A DNA stretch of 64,000 bases from Harmothoe impar. Taxonomy: Eukaryota; Annelida; Polychaeta; Phyllodocida; Polynoidae. Below the pieces are notes generated by a model. It saw nothing but the letters and a program-made list of their open reading frames with translations. It searched no databases and had not been told where the DNA came from. The DNA is taken from NCBI GenBank assembly GCA_947462335.1, contig OX381714.1, positions 35,612,025-35,676,024 of the forward strand, read 5' to 3'. The position numbers and the translations under genes are program-made. This document shows positions 46,470 through 59,276 of the stretch, piece by piece. Position 1 is the stretch's first letter. The number at the start of each line of letters is the position of its first letter.

Positions 46470-47065
46470 CAAATGTTTAGTGGTGGCTCAGATACCTCTA
46501 CACTTCCTACTTTAATCAAGTGCTCATTTATGATTGCTACACCCTGCCCTATTGCTACTACATGATACAAAAAATTTCTTCTTCTTAGGTTCATTTGGGA
46601 CTGGCTAACATTATAAGCTATTGGTAGTGTTGACCACATGTGCCCAGACGGAATTGACACTGTATCAGTCAGTGTGTTGTATTATTGATGGAATGTGGAG
46701 GTTTGACCCAGCAATCTCCATTCAATGCCCTCCCACCCGGTGGGGTAGTAGCTAGCCTGGGGCCTATTAGGTTGCATCCTAGAATAGCGGAATGGAGCTA
46801 GTCTGGCACTTTATAGGTGAATTCTGCTGGGAACAGCAAATGCACTGAGGTTATCGGAGGTTGCTACATCTAGGGAGGGTTAGTACAAAATGGCACCCAT
46901 GATTGAGGAAGTGTTTCCCTGTGCTAGCAGCTTGCCATATAAACCGTGCACTTTCATTAGCTTTAGGCGTTTTGGATGCCTTTATGTGCGTTTAACTAAG
47001 GATTTAGTATGATTAGGTCATCAATAATTGAAGGCAGCTGCCTTGAGTCGACATTACCAGGAGCT
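46470..47065. repeat. Segmental duplication copy A (right part)
   Basis: Colinear with 50255-50890. Shared landmarks: TTATGATTGCTACACCCTGC against ACATGATTGATACACTCTAC, GGAGGTTTGACC, AGCCTGGGGCC, CTGCTGGGAACAGCAAAT, GGAAGTGTTTCC and ATCAATAATTGAAGGCAGCT. Together with 30590-32140 it forms the first copy, split by the element at 32775-46249. Confidence 0.8.
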
Positions 47066-47690
47066 AGAGGGAAGCTCTAAATATCCAGACTAACAACAGT
47101 CATGCATTGATATTATGAGTAAATAATCTATATATATTATCACAAAAGTTACAATCAAGGATGATTAATATCGATCTTTTAACTGCCTTTTTTTTCCATC
47201 TAATTGAATCTGCTACTGCTATATTTATGAAAGCAAATCTTAGTGAAGTCAGCTGTTGATAATTACGTAACGAGGTAACCGTGAGACGATATCTTACACC
47301 TGGTCCTGGTTGCAATATGAGAGAAACAAAGATCTAGTTGGAGAAAGAGTAAGAGAGATAAAGGGAGAGACACACACATGTAGAGAGCAAGAGGGGGAGA
47401 GAAATAGACGTACAGAGAAAGCCAAGTATAAAGGTAGCAAGAGTCTGTAAAGTGACAGAGAGAGACTGTGGACATTTGTAGAACACTAACGGAGTCGCTT
47501 TGATTTTGGTACACAGTAGGACATCAAAACAGTACGGTTTTATACAGATGTCTGTGCATCACTGCTGACTGTGCAACTCACATAATATCTGCATCATCTA
47601 TTTCATATTGACAGCTTGAAAATAATGTGTGGTGTACTTAAAAGCAAGTAGGTTCCTGGAACATGCAATACGCTAAAATGATACATGCTT
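47066..47690. other. Spacer between duplicate copies, no gene seen
   Basis: AT-rich with a GAGA-rich stretch at 47325-47470 (AGAGAGATAAAGGGAGAGAC). Nothing coding is recognised. Confidence 0.5.
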
Positions 47691-50600
47691 ATCTTCTCAC
47701 TTGTATCAAACATTGATAAACCTTTCGCTTTCTTATTTTAGATGCATTGCACTCCCTTATTTCTCATTCTCTAATTGGTAAGGGTTCAGTGTGGCAAAAG
47801 AGCTGCTAAGAAATAATAGGGCACAGCTGCATATCCCAAGGGTGTAGGAATGCATTAAACAGTCCTCATCAATGAGTTGCTGTTTCCTGTCACACCACAA
47901 AAAAAACAGATGTCATACCATTGAATCTAGTATTTTACCACAAGAGTATAGATTACAAGACATGATTGTGAAAAACAAACGCAGAATGTCTGCATGGCTA
48001 ATGCTAATTGTCTCATGATCTTTATTTTCTTTTGATGCATGGGCTCTGTTCTGTAAGGAATATGCATAACTATAGGCCTCATTGGTTTAAAGATCACCAT
48101 CAATAGGAGATCTCACCTGGTATCTATATTATTTTAACTACAATGGTTTCACTTTGCAAAGGTAGCTGATGTGTTAGCGTAACTGATTTAATATACCGTA
48201 CTGTACCGTTTATGCACCGGATTTTCTATATGAGCGCCTGTCTTGAATAAGCGCAGGGCGTAGAGGGGTGTGGAAATGATTCTTGAGCACTAAACTAGGA
48301 TCTCAAATAAGCGCATGTCTTGTATAAGTGCAAGAGCTATACAGTGCGCCGAAGTTATAAGTGTCGGGCTGCCTAAACGCAACAGTACGATAGTTACTGA
48401 GCCAAAATGCACATTTGATTTGCAGTTTTAAGTGTTAAATATTATATTTCTCTGCAATTTTCTGTGCAATCAAAAAATAATGTGTTATATTCATTCCCAA
48501 CCTTAACCATACCTCTCGGAATGATCGATACTTTCAAAGGCACATTCTGATCCAATGGTGAAGCTGTGAGACTCTGACAGTACCTGTAAGCAGGGAGGAA
48601 GGATTTTACTGCCCATGTATGGGGAGCACTACTGGGACTGAGTCTTTAAGGGGGGTTTATCTAGCTAAATGTAATTGTCAGACCAGCAGTGGATCTGTGC
48701 TGTCTTCTGGTCTTGGGCGGCACTGGGACGGTAACATACCCTAGAAAATCAATATGCTTTTAAGCTAGGTAGGTAGTTGGGTCTAAAATGAAAGGAAACT
48801 CCTTTCAAGCCTGGCAAGCACCAACGATTCCCCTGTGCACTTCCTATACCAAACCATATTTCTATAGTCTGATATAACTTATCCTCCATTCATTCATCCA
48901 ACCATCCCAGGCCTGTCTGCAGATTTTAGTCCATACTAAAATATAGGGGATTAAAACCAACCTTTATGTCCACTAAAAAACTGCAACAACAGCAAAAGCC
49001 TTAACCACAATTAATCATCGTCCTTAGTAAATTTCATCTTACATAAGCCTTCATGGAATAAGGGTGCTACTGGGTAATGTTGCGGAACTGGGGAGTGTCA
49101 CCACCCATATGATGTGATGATGAAATGAGAAAACAAGGGGATGTTTAGAGAAGGTGCATAGGGAGTGGACAGGAGATAATGGAGCTGGGATCGGGCTGTG
49201 AACCATATAATCGCACTGTGTCCAGTGGCCCAGCCTGCATATATAACTACAGGTAGCCTATAGTGGCATCCTACAGTCCCTAAGGGATTGGATCAAGCTA
49301 TGCTGCCGCCCCTTATCCCACCAGCCGGATCCCATCTCATACTCTAAAATATTTAATGCCAGTCCGTTCCCTTGCAACCCAACATGGCAGTAATGTTCAA
49401 CAGTGGAGCTTGCTTTGGGAGAAGAGCCAACATAGCTTGTGTAGTGTAGATGTGAGATAAATGCATGGATTTAGGATGACAATGGGGAGCTATACAGCCA
49501 GACTGAGGTTACCATGCACATGAGTGTCAGGAATCGTACACTGCTTTAACATAGAACCCTCAGACACAGGTTGCTCTATATTCAACAGCATGAGTTGCTC
49601 AGAGCTGCTTGACCTAAATGGAGTGTGACCTATGAATATCTCATGGAAGAAGCAAAAATGTATATAACAATTATTAAGGTTAAAAAGCTTTCCGAAAAAG
49701 GTCATTTGAAAACTGAGGCTTAATTGACGTAACAGGGTAGATGTTGGAAAACATATCATGAAAGACAAGCTCCAACAAATAATCTTGTTTTCCAATAAAT
49801 AAATAACCTTTGAAATTGCTTATCATCTCTGTGTGGATGCGCAAATGGAGATCACTGTTTTCATCGCCCTTCAGCTACAAAGGGATTGTCCCCATCAACT
49901 CTGTGTAAATATCAGATATTTTGTAGTGCAATTTAATATGAATTTGATGCATTGGATATAACATCAATCGGAAATAGATCCATTAGTTGGATAAAAGCAG
50001 AACACTTGGAGCAATTTGTTCCAAGAAATATATTCTGCAATAAACACTAGTGTAGGGAATGTGTTTTGGTGCATAGCATATTTTTGCTACAGCGATGGTT
50101 TCTCTCAATAAGAATGAAAATCTGGGATAAACCTGAAAAACCACCACATATTAAATGAATCATATCGGTCTAAGTTAAAATTATAGTATATTCATCTACC
50201 GAAGCCTAACTGCTGCTTTACCATTTGATTCCAACGATGCGGAGACCAGCTTTTGCAGTATTTACAACCCTCTCAATTAAGTTGCAGGGTAGGTAGCATG
50301 CCTGTACATTATGGATTCACCTTGTACTGCCAATGCTCATACATGATTGATACACTCTACCTGATTGCTACCATATATACCTCATACACTATTCTTATGT
50401 GTGTCTTACCAACGAAAGGCGGTGTTATGCGCCGACACCCACATAGAATTGACAATTAATCAATCGGTGAGTTGTAATATTGATGGGCAGCGGAGGTTTG
50501 ACCTAGCAATCCCCATTCAACCTCACACTCTATACCTCTATGTGGGGTAAGCACTAGCCTGGGGCCCATTGGGCTGCATTCTAGAAAAGGGAATGGGGCT

Positions 50601-50890
50601 AGCCTGGCATTTCATAGGTGAATGCCTAGTGGGTTGGTCTGGAAGGAACCCTGCTGGGAACAGCAAATTTATAGGGGTTATATGAGGTTGATACGTCTCG
50701 GCACGAGTAGCACAAAAGGGCACCAATGGAGCAGGAAGTGTTTCCTCATTCTAGCAGGTTTGTCATAATAAACTGTACACCTTCATTAGATATCTGCTTT
50801 TTGATGGCCTTTATGTGTGTTTAAGTAAGGATTTAGTATGATTAGATCATCAATAATTGAAGGCAGCTGCCCTGAGTTGACGTCAACAGA
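47690..50890. repeat. Segmental duplication copy B (no large insertion)
   Basis: Matches copy A in two colinear blocks (47690-49595 and 50255-50890). The interval between the blocks here is about 0.9 kb from the ACATAGAACCC landmark to TATTGATGG. In copy A the same interval, after subtracting 32775-46249, is about 1.07 kb. Copy B therefore approximates the pre-insertion state. Confidence 0.75.
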
Positions 50891-51498
50891 ATGCTTGCAT
50901 AGGATGGTTTCATAAAGCCGCGATCCCACTAAAGTGCCAAATTGCTATATTATATCAAAAAGCGCCTAGTAAATGCAGTCGTCGACAATGTGTGTATTGC
51001 CAGTAGGTAAAACTCGAATTCAACCTTTTTCAAGACGTATAGGATGAAAGGTCAAATGCTGTATACAACCATTGACCCCAGTGTCACCCTACTTCAACCA
51101 ATTACCACGTACTAGAAACCATTGACAGCTGATACACATTCAACCAGTCAAAGGACTTACATCATTTTGAGATGCTGCTCCTGGTTATCTGGATAAGAAG
51201 TATATCTACATAGGAAGATAAGTGCTCATAAGATTGAATTGTGCAGATTAGAAACGGCAGTACAAGGACAATATATTTCAGGGGAGGGTTGGCAAGGGAC
51301 GGGTGTCTATGTCCTACATTCTTGCATTCCTTCTCTCTTCTCATTCTTTCGCTGTTCCCCTGCCACTGTTTTTCCTTCCCAGATTGCATTCTCTTTCACT
51401 CGTACAATTCATGCTTCCACTATTGGTTACAGCATGTCTACCCTAATACATTTGGGAGCTAGGGAACGGGGGAGGGATAAGGTGTGTGGGTAAGGCTG
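50891..51498. other. No gene recognised
   Basis: Short open frames only, some overlapping on opposite strands. No motif recognised. Confidence 0.5.
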
Positions 51499-51709
51499 GT
51501 CATCCACTAGCCGATGGAATGGGTTTTCTTGGCCTTTTTTGGTTTTAATGTGTTTTTTGGGGGGGAAATGATACAATTACAAAGGTAATGCATTAAACCT
51601 AAAATTTGGGCCTTGCATTTCTAATAATAATTGTATCATCTACGCAAATAACACATTAAGACAAAAAAAACACAGTAGACAAAACCCATTCTATCAGATA
51701 GTGGACGAC
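51499..51709. mobile_element. GCCGATGGAATG-family MITE (copy 2) with ~80-bp arms
   Basis: The left arm runs GTCATCCACTAGCCGATGGA, ATGGGTTTTCTTGG, TTTTAATGTGTTTT, GATACAATTA. The right arm, reverse complemented, runs GTCGTCCACTATCTGATAGA, ATGGGTTTTGTCTA, CTTAATGTGTTATT, GATACAATTATTA. The arms are about 80 bp with a short loop, so the whole element folds on itself. It is related to 12945-13101. Confidence 0.8.
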
Positions 51710-53569
51710 AGACTTGAGGGGTATAGGAGACACATCACCAAGGATGGTGTGGTGGATTAGTCGGAGCCTACCCACCTGAGGCATGACTATGTAGTTGTAC
51801 GTATACCCTAGCTCTCTGTCCTCCGACCGACGTCCAACCGCCGGAGGGTAGGGTACAAGGTAGCCACAGCGACCAACCTGGCGAATACAAATCAGCCAAT
51901 CAGAATTAACCTTTCCCTTCACCTCAGCAGCCTCCATCATGGCACGGCCGCCATATTTGTTTTGGTCGTCTTACCGTATGTCCCGTCAATGAGCGACAAT
52001 AACGCCACGTATAATAAAGTGGGAGGGCTTTTAAAGGATGGAGGCAGTGGATGCTTTGCATTTGCTTGTAAAGCTATTGGTTTTTGGGTGGTGCTGTCAA
52101 CTCTATAGGAGGTGGACAAATTTGGAAAGCCAGCTCTATCATTGTGGTTAATATTGGCTGTGTTAGGGGTTAGCGTAGAGCAGATAGGGGGTGGTTAGAG
52201 GGAAGGAATGGATGAGGTTAGGGCCTTAGTGCGACACGACCATAAACAAACATGGCTATTAAAGGAACACAATCGACGTCCCATCCACGACGCTAAATAA
52301 TACAAAAGAGCATATCGCGATGATATTAGACCAATCGGACGGATAGAAACAGGAGGAAATAATGATCAGCATGCACAATCAAACACTATATTAACACATA
52401 CAGGATCAATATGCATCATTCCTTGATATGATGGTAGATTAGTGTGCATGCATTGATGCCCTCTCCCAGTGGGCACAGAACATTGAACCAACATCAAAAA
52501 CTGGTTATCCATCTGGATTCAAATTGGTGTTGATCTAATGTTGTTTCAATCTTGAATTGTGCCCAATGGGCTATAGCCTTTACATACTAAGTAGAACTTA
52601 AGATAAGTATTCTTTAGTTGGTCACGACCCAACGTGTTCAATCAACAGTGATATTCAAGGTTGAATAAGGGAACGCAATATAAACTGAAGATACTGTTAT
52701 CTCCATAGAATTGTATTTATAAAGGAAAATGGGGCACGCCCAGCATATTATCTGCTATACAGTTATATGCAGTACCATCCGGCTGCACAGTGACTTTGAT
52801 AACACACCTTCTGTAAGCTATACATACAGCCTCGATTGGTAACAATTGTAAGGAGATCTTTTTCATATCTGCATACAGTCGATACAATATACAGGCATCA
52901 GATCAAGAGTCTACCTCTGGGATACAATTATACCAGATACCAGTATTTGGTAACGGGTGTATGGGTATAACGTGGGTGTATGAAAGGGGTCTAGATGTCA
53001 ATAGCCACATGGTACAGCACTGCCTTAGGGTTGGTCTCTTGATGCTATGTAAGGCAATAATGATGGACTATTACATTTTCATCGATCTGCTCTATAAACA
53101 TGCATAACATTATGCGATCAAAAGGAGGTGCCCTTGACAAACTATCTTTGTAACCACATCGTTTTATCTGGTTAAAACATTGATTAATTGAGATGCATGT
53201 ATCGTGTATTGCTTTGGTTAAAGGCACCTCATTCTGATTATATTATTGACCTATACACTGTCATACCTTGGCCTATATTAAAGCAGTATTCTCACCAAGT
53301 ATCTACACATAGCGTTTCGAGCACTGTTCTAGTTAAATAACAAATGGCATATTAGTGGTGAGAGTGAAGCTTTAAGGGAAATATTAGATCAATGCAATTC
53401 TGCAAATACTACATTCTATAAGCGGCAAGTAGAAGCAGTACCAAGAAATATAAAACAACCATCACCTGAAAAACTCCACCCCTTCTAATAACCTTTAGGT
53501 GGTAGATAGATCTCAACACCTGTAGTTGTATTAATTGTGGACCGCAGCTGTGTTATGGTGCACCCTAGA
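51710..53569. other. Gene-poor sequence, no gene recognised
   Basis: Apart from the MITE at 52465 nothing is recognised. The sequence is AT-rich with short chance open frames on both strands. Confidence 0.5.
52465..52572. mobile_element. CCAGTGGGCACA-type MITE
   Basis: The left end is CCCAGTGGGCACAGAACATT; the right end, reverse complemented, is GCCCATTGGGCACAATTCAA. Inner sequence pairs too (TTGAACCAACAT against ATGTTGTTTCAA). I associate CAGTGGGCACA...AACGTTGA motifs with a MITE type common in aquatic animals, from memory. Confidence 0.65.
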
Positions 53570-55870
53570 TCCACTTCAGAACAACTATGGCAAGGATACA
53601 CAGGTAATATACATGCAACATTGTGTCAGAGATGAAAGATGTAAGCCTGAAGGCATGTGGTAAATTTGCATGGTTTACCTCCCACATTGTTAAGGTCATG
53701 TTATTCTCAGAACACCCTATCATTGTAGTGGCTGATTATTGTTAACCTGGAGCACCTTAGCCTTCAACCCCACCTGGGTCCCGGAGTCATCACTGGAAGA
53801 CTTCATGTGCCTTTGTCTGAGAATTACTCGATCTTTTTAGCATAGTTATTGTGTTAATAAGTATGGTATAGTTAAAAGAACAATTTGATGATCCATACGA
53901 TGAAAATAAAGAAATAGCTAATATGCTGAATATACATTGCTTATAAGTTATAAGTTATAATACAATTTTCAATTTTAAAACCGAATCTATTCAATCAGAA
54001 TTACTGAAATTAGTGTGGGACAGAGCTCGAGGTGATATAAGCCAACTTGTGATACTGATGTATCGTATATTGATGTATTTACAATTAATTGGAATATTAC
54101 AGTCTAATCAGCTCAGAATTATTCCAGACGATGGGAATGCTTGTACAGTTTCATATAGTAAAATCAAGACTGCCAATTTTCCACAAGCCAGACCAATGTG
54201 TGAGCAGCTAAGCAGAAAGGATACTCTGTGCGGGATTAGTTCCGATTTTTGCCACCAGGGGGCGCTCATATGGCCTTAAATGAAAGAAAAAGGGTAAAAA
54301 ATGCTCTAGGGTACTCTTTCCTGTAGAAAAAAAAGGAATACATAAAACATTATATTTCTGGTGAAAAGCCTCTATATTTGGAATGTAAAAAAAAGGTTTT
54401 CAGGCCTAAATGGGTGTCCTTGTTGATTTGTGTTGCCATGGAAACGTGATTTTAATTCCAAATAGAAAAATTAAAGGCACCCCTTGATAGAATGATTCGT
54501 GGGGGTTACTACGGTCAAAACAGAATAAAATTACTATTTCTAGATCAGATTTTATGACTAAAAGAATGAAAATGTATGATATATTTCGCATTATCATCAT
54601 TATGGTAATTAGATAGGGGTATCTGGGACAATATGAGACTTAGAGCTTATTGGGCTTTCTGATAGGACAATGCCCACATATATTCATGCATGAAGCCATT
54701 GCTCAAAAACTAAAGTTGACATCTTCAAGTGTAATATATAACTGGAAAGCTTATGACATTAATTTTAAAGATGACTTTTTCCTTGGAGTATCCTTTCCCC
54801 CTTGCCTCTACACGTTTATTCTAACTATAGACACACAGCAACTCAGTCGAAATCCCGTCTGTATAGAGTAATTGTCGTGGGGGTTGACACAACAGACAAA
54901 TCAGTTAATGGAGAATGAAACTTTGATATATTAGGCAGGTCAATGAAAATAGTGAATGAGAAAACAACATCTAAAGATCATGTTTAGACTATTTCTAGCC
55001 TTCTTATCTACTAAACCCTGCTGGGGGCCTCCCACTGAGCTGGATGAGGCCCAGATTGAGAAAGGCTATCGATGAGCAAGGCACACAGATCCTATTTTGT
55101 GACTAATGGTGGTGTTGGGAATCAGATTAGACTGCTCCGATAGGGAGGACAGTGATGCAGAGGGAGGGCTGAGCCGTCCTCTTTAACGTGCTTTGCAGGC
55201 CAATGCTGTCACAGACTTGGGACTGTAGTATCAACAACAAACAGATCCAGTTTGCCTCTTCTGAAATACCTATGTATAGTGTAAAAATAATCATGTAGTT
55301 TTTACAGGAGTATAGATGTACTGCACTTCGGTAATTAGTCACTGATATAAAGTGAAATATAAGTCATCAATAGCTAATAATTGATTTTGTAATTTATATG
55401 TATATTTTTATTTGCTATATATCTCCATTACCTTTGGCGATTGGAAATAATGATTACTGTGTTAGAGTATCTTAAATCTGTTTATGTACATTTCGCAGTA
55501 ATGAATGATGGTGTGAGGTTTCCCAGCACATTTCCACCCTCTGGGAACTCTCTGCTAGGCTATACTACCTCATCAGCCCTAAATACAATCCACATCGATC
55601 TAAATTTCAAATCCCTATTAACTTTTTGTATTTGTCACTTGGAAATCTGTCAGAACGAGGTTTCTGGAGGCCACATTCCTCGCGTCAACATGTAATTCCC
55701 GGTACCTCACTAATAGCTCTATACCCAGCCACTGTGCTAAAATTACCCATGTCAAACATGCGATCCCACCTTCCATTACCAATAGCACCTCAGGGATTAT
55801 TGGCATGGAGTCTGAGGTAGCTACCAAGTGGGACTCCCTCATTTCATTTTACCGTGGCAGACAAGCATGT
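53570..55870. repeat. Second diverged duplication, copy C
   Basis: Landmarks match 60970-63540 in order: GGATACACA, GGCATGTGGTAAAT, CCTTAGCCTTCAACCCCACC then TGGG, a CTCF-like motif, AATACAATCCACATCGAT, GAGGCCACATTCC, GCGTCAACATGTAAT, GTGCCTCACTA-type sequence and CCATTACCAATA. Similarity is patchy and each copy has its own insertions in the middle. No coding frame is conserved between the copies. Confidence 0.7.
54252..54266 (+). promoter_or_regulatory. CTCF-type binding motif
   Basis: CCACCAGGGGGCGCT matches the well-known vertebrate/bilaterian CTCF core closely. It stands out as a GC-rich island in AT-rich DNA. The paralogous position in the second copy (about 61919-61933) reads CCAACAGCAGGGGGCTA, a weaker related sequence. 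Binding is not shown by the sequence alone. Confidence 0.45.
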
Positions 55871-58394
55871 GCTAGGCTTTCTAAACAGACGTGGAAGTAA
55901 AGACTGATTGATGACTGATATAATTTAAGATGTCTCATACACAGTAATTTAACCTGGGCCTCTAAAGAGTCTTCACAAGACATACTTCATCAAATGAATT
56001 GTAGACTTCACTGGGTAAAGCTTCTGCCATAGCTTTTGACACAAGTACTAGCTCTTACAGAAGTATACACGCACATTTTTGAATGATAAATCTAGTTGTG
56101 GCTCATACTAAAATGAAAGATTATTTGAATGATGCATCATTCTTCTTGTGGCGGTCTCGGTGAAATAATCTTTTTTCATCTTCACCCCATATCACTTGAA
56201 TGATGTTCAACCTTGTTGTGGTGGTTGCTAAAATGAATTGTTAATCATGCCCAAATTATATCCGTTAGAAACCATGTCAACTGCTGTTTTCAACTATTTC
56301 TAATCTGTGTCCTGAGGCCTTTTGGAAGTAGCGCTCACACATTACAGTGTAATTCGAAAATGATAAGACCTTTTTGATACTGAAAGCTGCTTTACATGAA
56401 GTATAGTAACACGCTATGGTCGAAGGTAAATCACGCGCATAAGTACTACATAGGGCAAGTGATAAAGTTTGAATTGGTTTCATGTGAACATCTGGAGTCG
56501 TATTTCTCAATAATTATTGTACAATATGGGATCACACACGTGAGGAATAATACATGTATGATCACCCAGAGGTATAATCCTACACATCCCATTAGCTTCC
56601 CATGGGAAGAGCTAGTTCAGGTAATACCATCAGAATCCATAATGCATGAATTATCTATATTGTGGATATGGTTTAGCAACAACATATAATACTCCAAGTT
56701 GTATGACTCATGACCAGTAGCCAGACGGGTGGAGAGAGCATTGCTTAAGGCAAAAAGAAACAATGAGATAGAGGAGACAATATCATATTTGAGATTGTCC
56801 TGGCTTCCGACAATATCATGTCTGAGAAAATGGGAATATTTTCTAGAGAAGTGGCACTCATGATTATTCCGAGAAATGAAGGAGGTTGTAAAAAAGTGAG
56901 AAAGGGAAATGGTCATGTGACCTGTTATTTAGAGACCAAGAATCTGATAGACCTTTCGCACTACCCCTAAGGGCAAGTGACCTTTGGATATGGTGGAGGG
57001 AACTGAGGAGGGTAGCTTTAGGCAGAGCAGAAAAGGTAGCGGGAACGGAAGGAGAAATAAAAAGACTGTTTTCAAACAGTCACGATGAAGACCTTTTGGA
57101 GACCTCCTTTCGGATGAGTAGGTAGATGCTGGAAATTACATTTTATCTGTTTATGATACCGATTGAGCTGGGAGAGATGGTGTTTCTGTTTATATAAATA
57201 ACTTTCCTGTCACGCACACTAGAAATTGTGAGGCTAAACCTGAGTGCATTTTAAAGTGTGTGTCTTCCGACTTTGCAGATGAATCATCGCTTTTCATTCT
57301 CTTTTTCTCTATTTTGATTAGATCCCAGTATCAGCGTTCATTTACCAAAATGCATTTATAAAGTGTATCCACCATTGTCTATGAATATGTTATTGGCGTT
57401 TACATCCAACAAACCGCACATGTCCACTAAAATGGGATGATCATTGTCTAGACCCATTCGCTGGTACCTACCAATGACCCCGCAGCGGGTCAGCCAATCT
57501 AACGTTACCCAATGACCTGCCAGTTAACTCGGCATTGTTCCTATGGTAGCCATGAATACAAATGGCGTCAAATTTCTCAGGCGCAGAGGTAACCGAGGGA
57601 GGCTGGAAAGGTTGTGATGGGAGTACAGCCTGTTATCGGCAAGATAGGGCAGGGCGTGGGGGCAGAGTCAGTGTACGTGAAAGGTGGGGGCAGGTGGAGA
57701 AAGGTTGGAGAGGATTAAAGAGGCTGGAGATCTTGTTCAGATAGGGGCAGGGTGTTAACAGAGAGGTAAATTAGCATGGAATATATATGTGCAATGTACA
57801 GTGTGCGGTGGCTGCGAAGGAGGAATTCTTTGAATCCCAATTGCTTGTCTTCTAATATTTCATTGCCAACTAATATATGAGCAATGTCTATGTACTGTTG
57901 AGCTAGGGCTTATATCATCTAAACTGCAGGAAACATAGTGAAGGGGTAGGAAATGTGGTATTAGAATAGTGTCCACATGATGATTAGTTCCAAATGAAAG
58001 TGGACGATTCGCCTTACGTACTCCAACTTGTATTGTATACATGTTGGAATATCTTTGGGATCGATCGAACAAGATATGTCCACTATTAGTTATACATTAC
58101 TGCTCAGACTTCCCAGAGCATTAATGAATGAAGTATTCTCATACAATAAAGACGACCACTTTCTACACATGAAATCAAACGTGTTAGATATGTAAATGCA
58201 AACTTTTGACTCCGACATTTGACACTTGCTGATTGCCATCGCAGTGAATCCACTGCAAGCAAAGCATGAAATTAAACTGAGTAGAGAAAAAGTTACATGG
58301 TCGTCAGGGGAAGGAGAGAGAGTGTGTATGTGTAGAATGAAGAGGGTTCGAATGATGCTGCCTGCAGAGAAAATTAAAGGTGTCAACTGTGCCT
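55871..58394. other. Gene-poor sequence, no gene recognised
   Basis: Includes an imperfect repeat of GAATGATG...CTTGTGG...CTAAAATGAA (56080-56240) and a duplicated GACAATATCAT motif near 56780-56820. No coding region recognised. Confidence 0.5.
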
Positions 58395-58561
58395 CCCATG
58401 TGGCTCTGGTAGAGTCAAACAGATATTGACTCTGCTTATATGAAGGGTCATCTTGAGTTGACTCTGTACTATATATAATATACTATGTACTATGTATATA
58501 CCCTTCATATAAGCAGAATCAATCGCTGTTTGACTCTTCATTTTTACCAGAGTCATATGGG
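58395..58561. mobile_element. Foldback element with ~54-bp arms
   Basis: The left arm (58395-58448) contains CCCATGTGGCTCTGGTAGAG, TCAAACAGATATTGA and CTGCTTATATGAAGGGT. The right arm (58500-58561), reverse complemented, contains CCCATATGACTCTGGTAAAA, TCAAACAGCGATTGA and CTGCTTATATGAAGGGT. The loop is AT-rich (TACTATATATAATATACTAT). No coding capacity. Confidence 0.75.
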
Positions 58562-58882
58562 AGATACAGTTGACTCCTTTACTTTTCTATGTGTGCTTTA
58601 TGGAGTTGAACAGGACTTCATTTACATGCATAAGAAAGTAGAGCCATCGGATTGTCCTCCTCTCTGTACATGTTCTCTTCATTATCACGGAGGCAAATAT
58701 CAGAGTCAGCCAATGTCGCCGATACTACTCTCATACAAGGGTCAGACACTGCTGGACTATAATAGATGGGTCAAGGGCCATTCTAGTGAGGGTCAGGCTA
58801 GGCTGGACATTCAATAACAGGCTGGACTTTGGCAAACTTGCTTGAAAGTCTGGCCATGCTGGGTCCTCATGCCACAGTTTGA

Positions 58883-58934
58883 CAATGCTGGACTCTTGCA
58901 GGCTGAAAGAGACTCTCCCCAGAGTCCAGCATTG
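58883..58934. repeat. 14-bp stem hairpin
   Basis: CAATGCTGGACTCT at 58883-58896 is exactly inverted at 58921-58934 (AGAGTCCAGCATTG), with a 24-nt loop. The surroundings (58785-58935) are rich in CTGGAC/GTCCAG words. Confidence 0.6.
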
Positions 58935-59276
58935 CCAGACAAACGGTATTGTATAGGTATTTAGAAAGTATTTAAGCCCTTTGGTACCCCTAAATATTAA
59001 CAGAATTAAAAGAATTCACCCAGAATTAGTAACTGTCTACCGAGCTTAAATGCCCCTGACCATATTACACCATATTGGGCAGGGGTACCAGCCCCAGTGG
59101 CACCTATGTTTGGGTGTGCACACTACCATTGATAGCCTGTTCCCACCCATTCGTACATTGAAAAGGGCCAATTTAAGACCAAATGTGTGTACATTTCAGC
59201 TACAGACTGTTCCAGACTGGGTACCTGGGTATACATGCTATCATACATCACATCATATAAAGACAGGTATGTCAAG

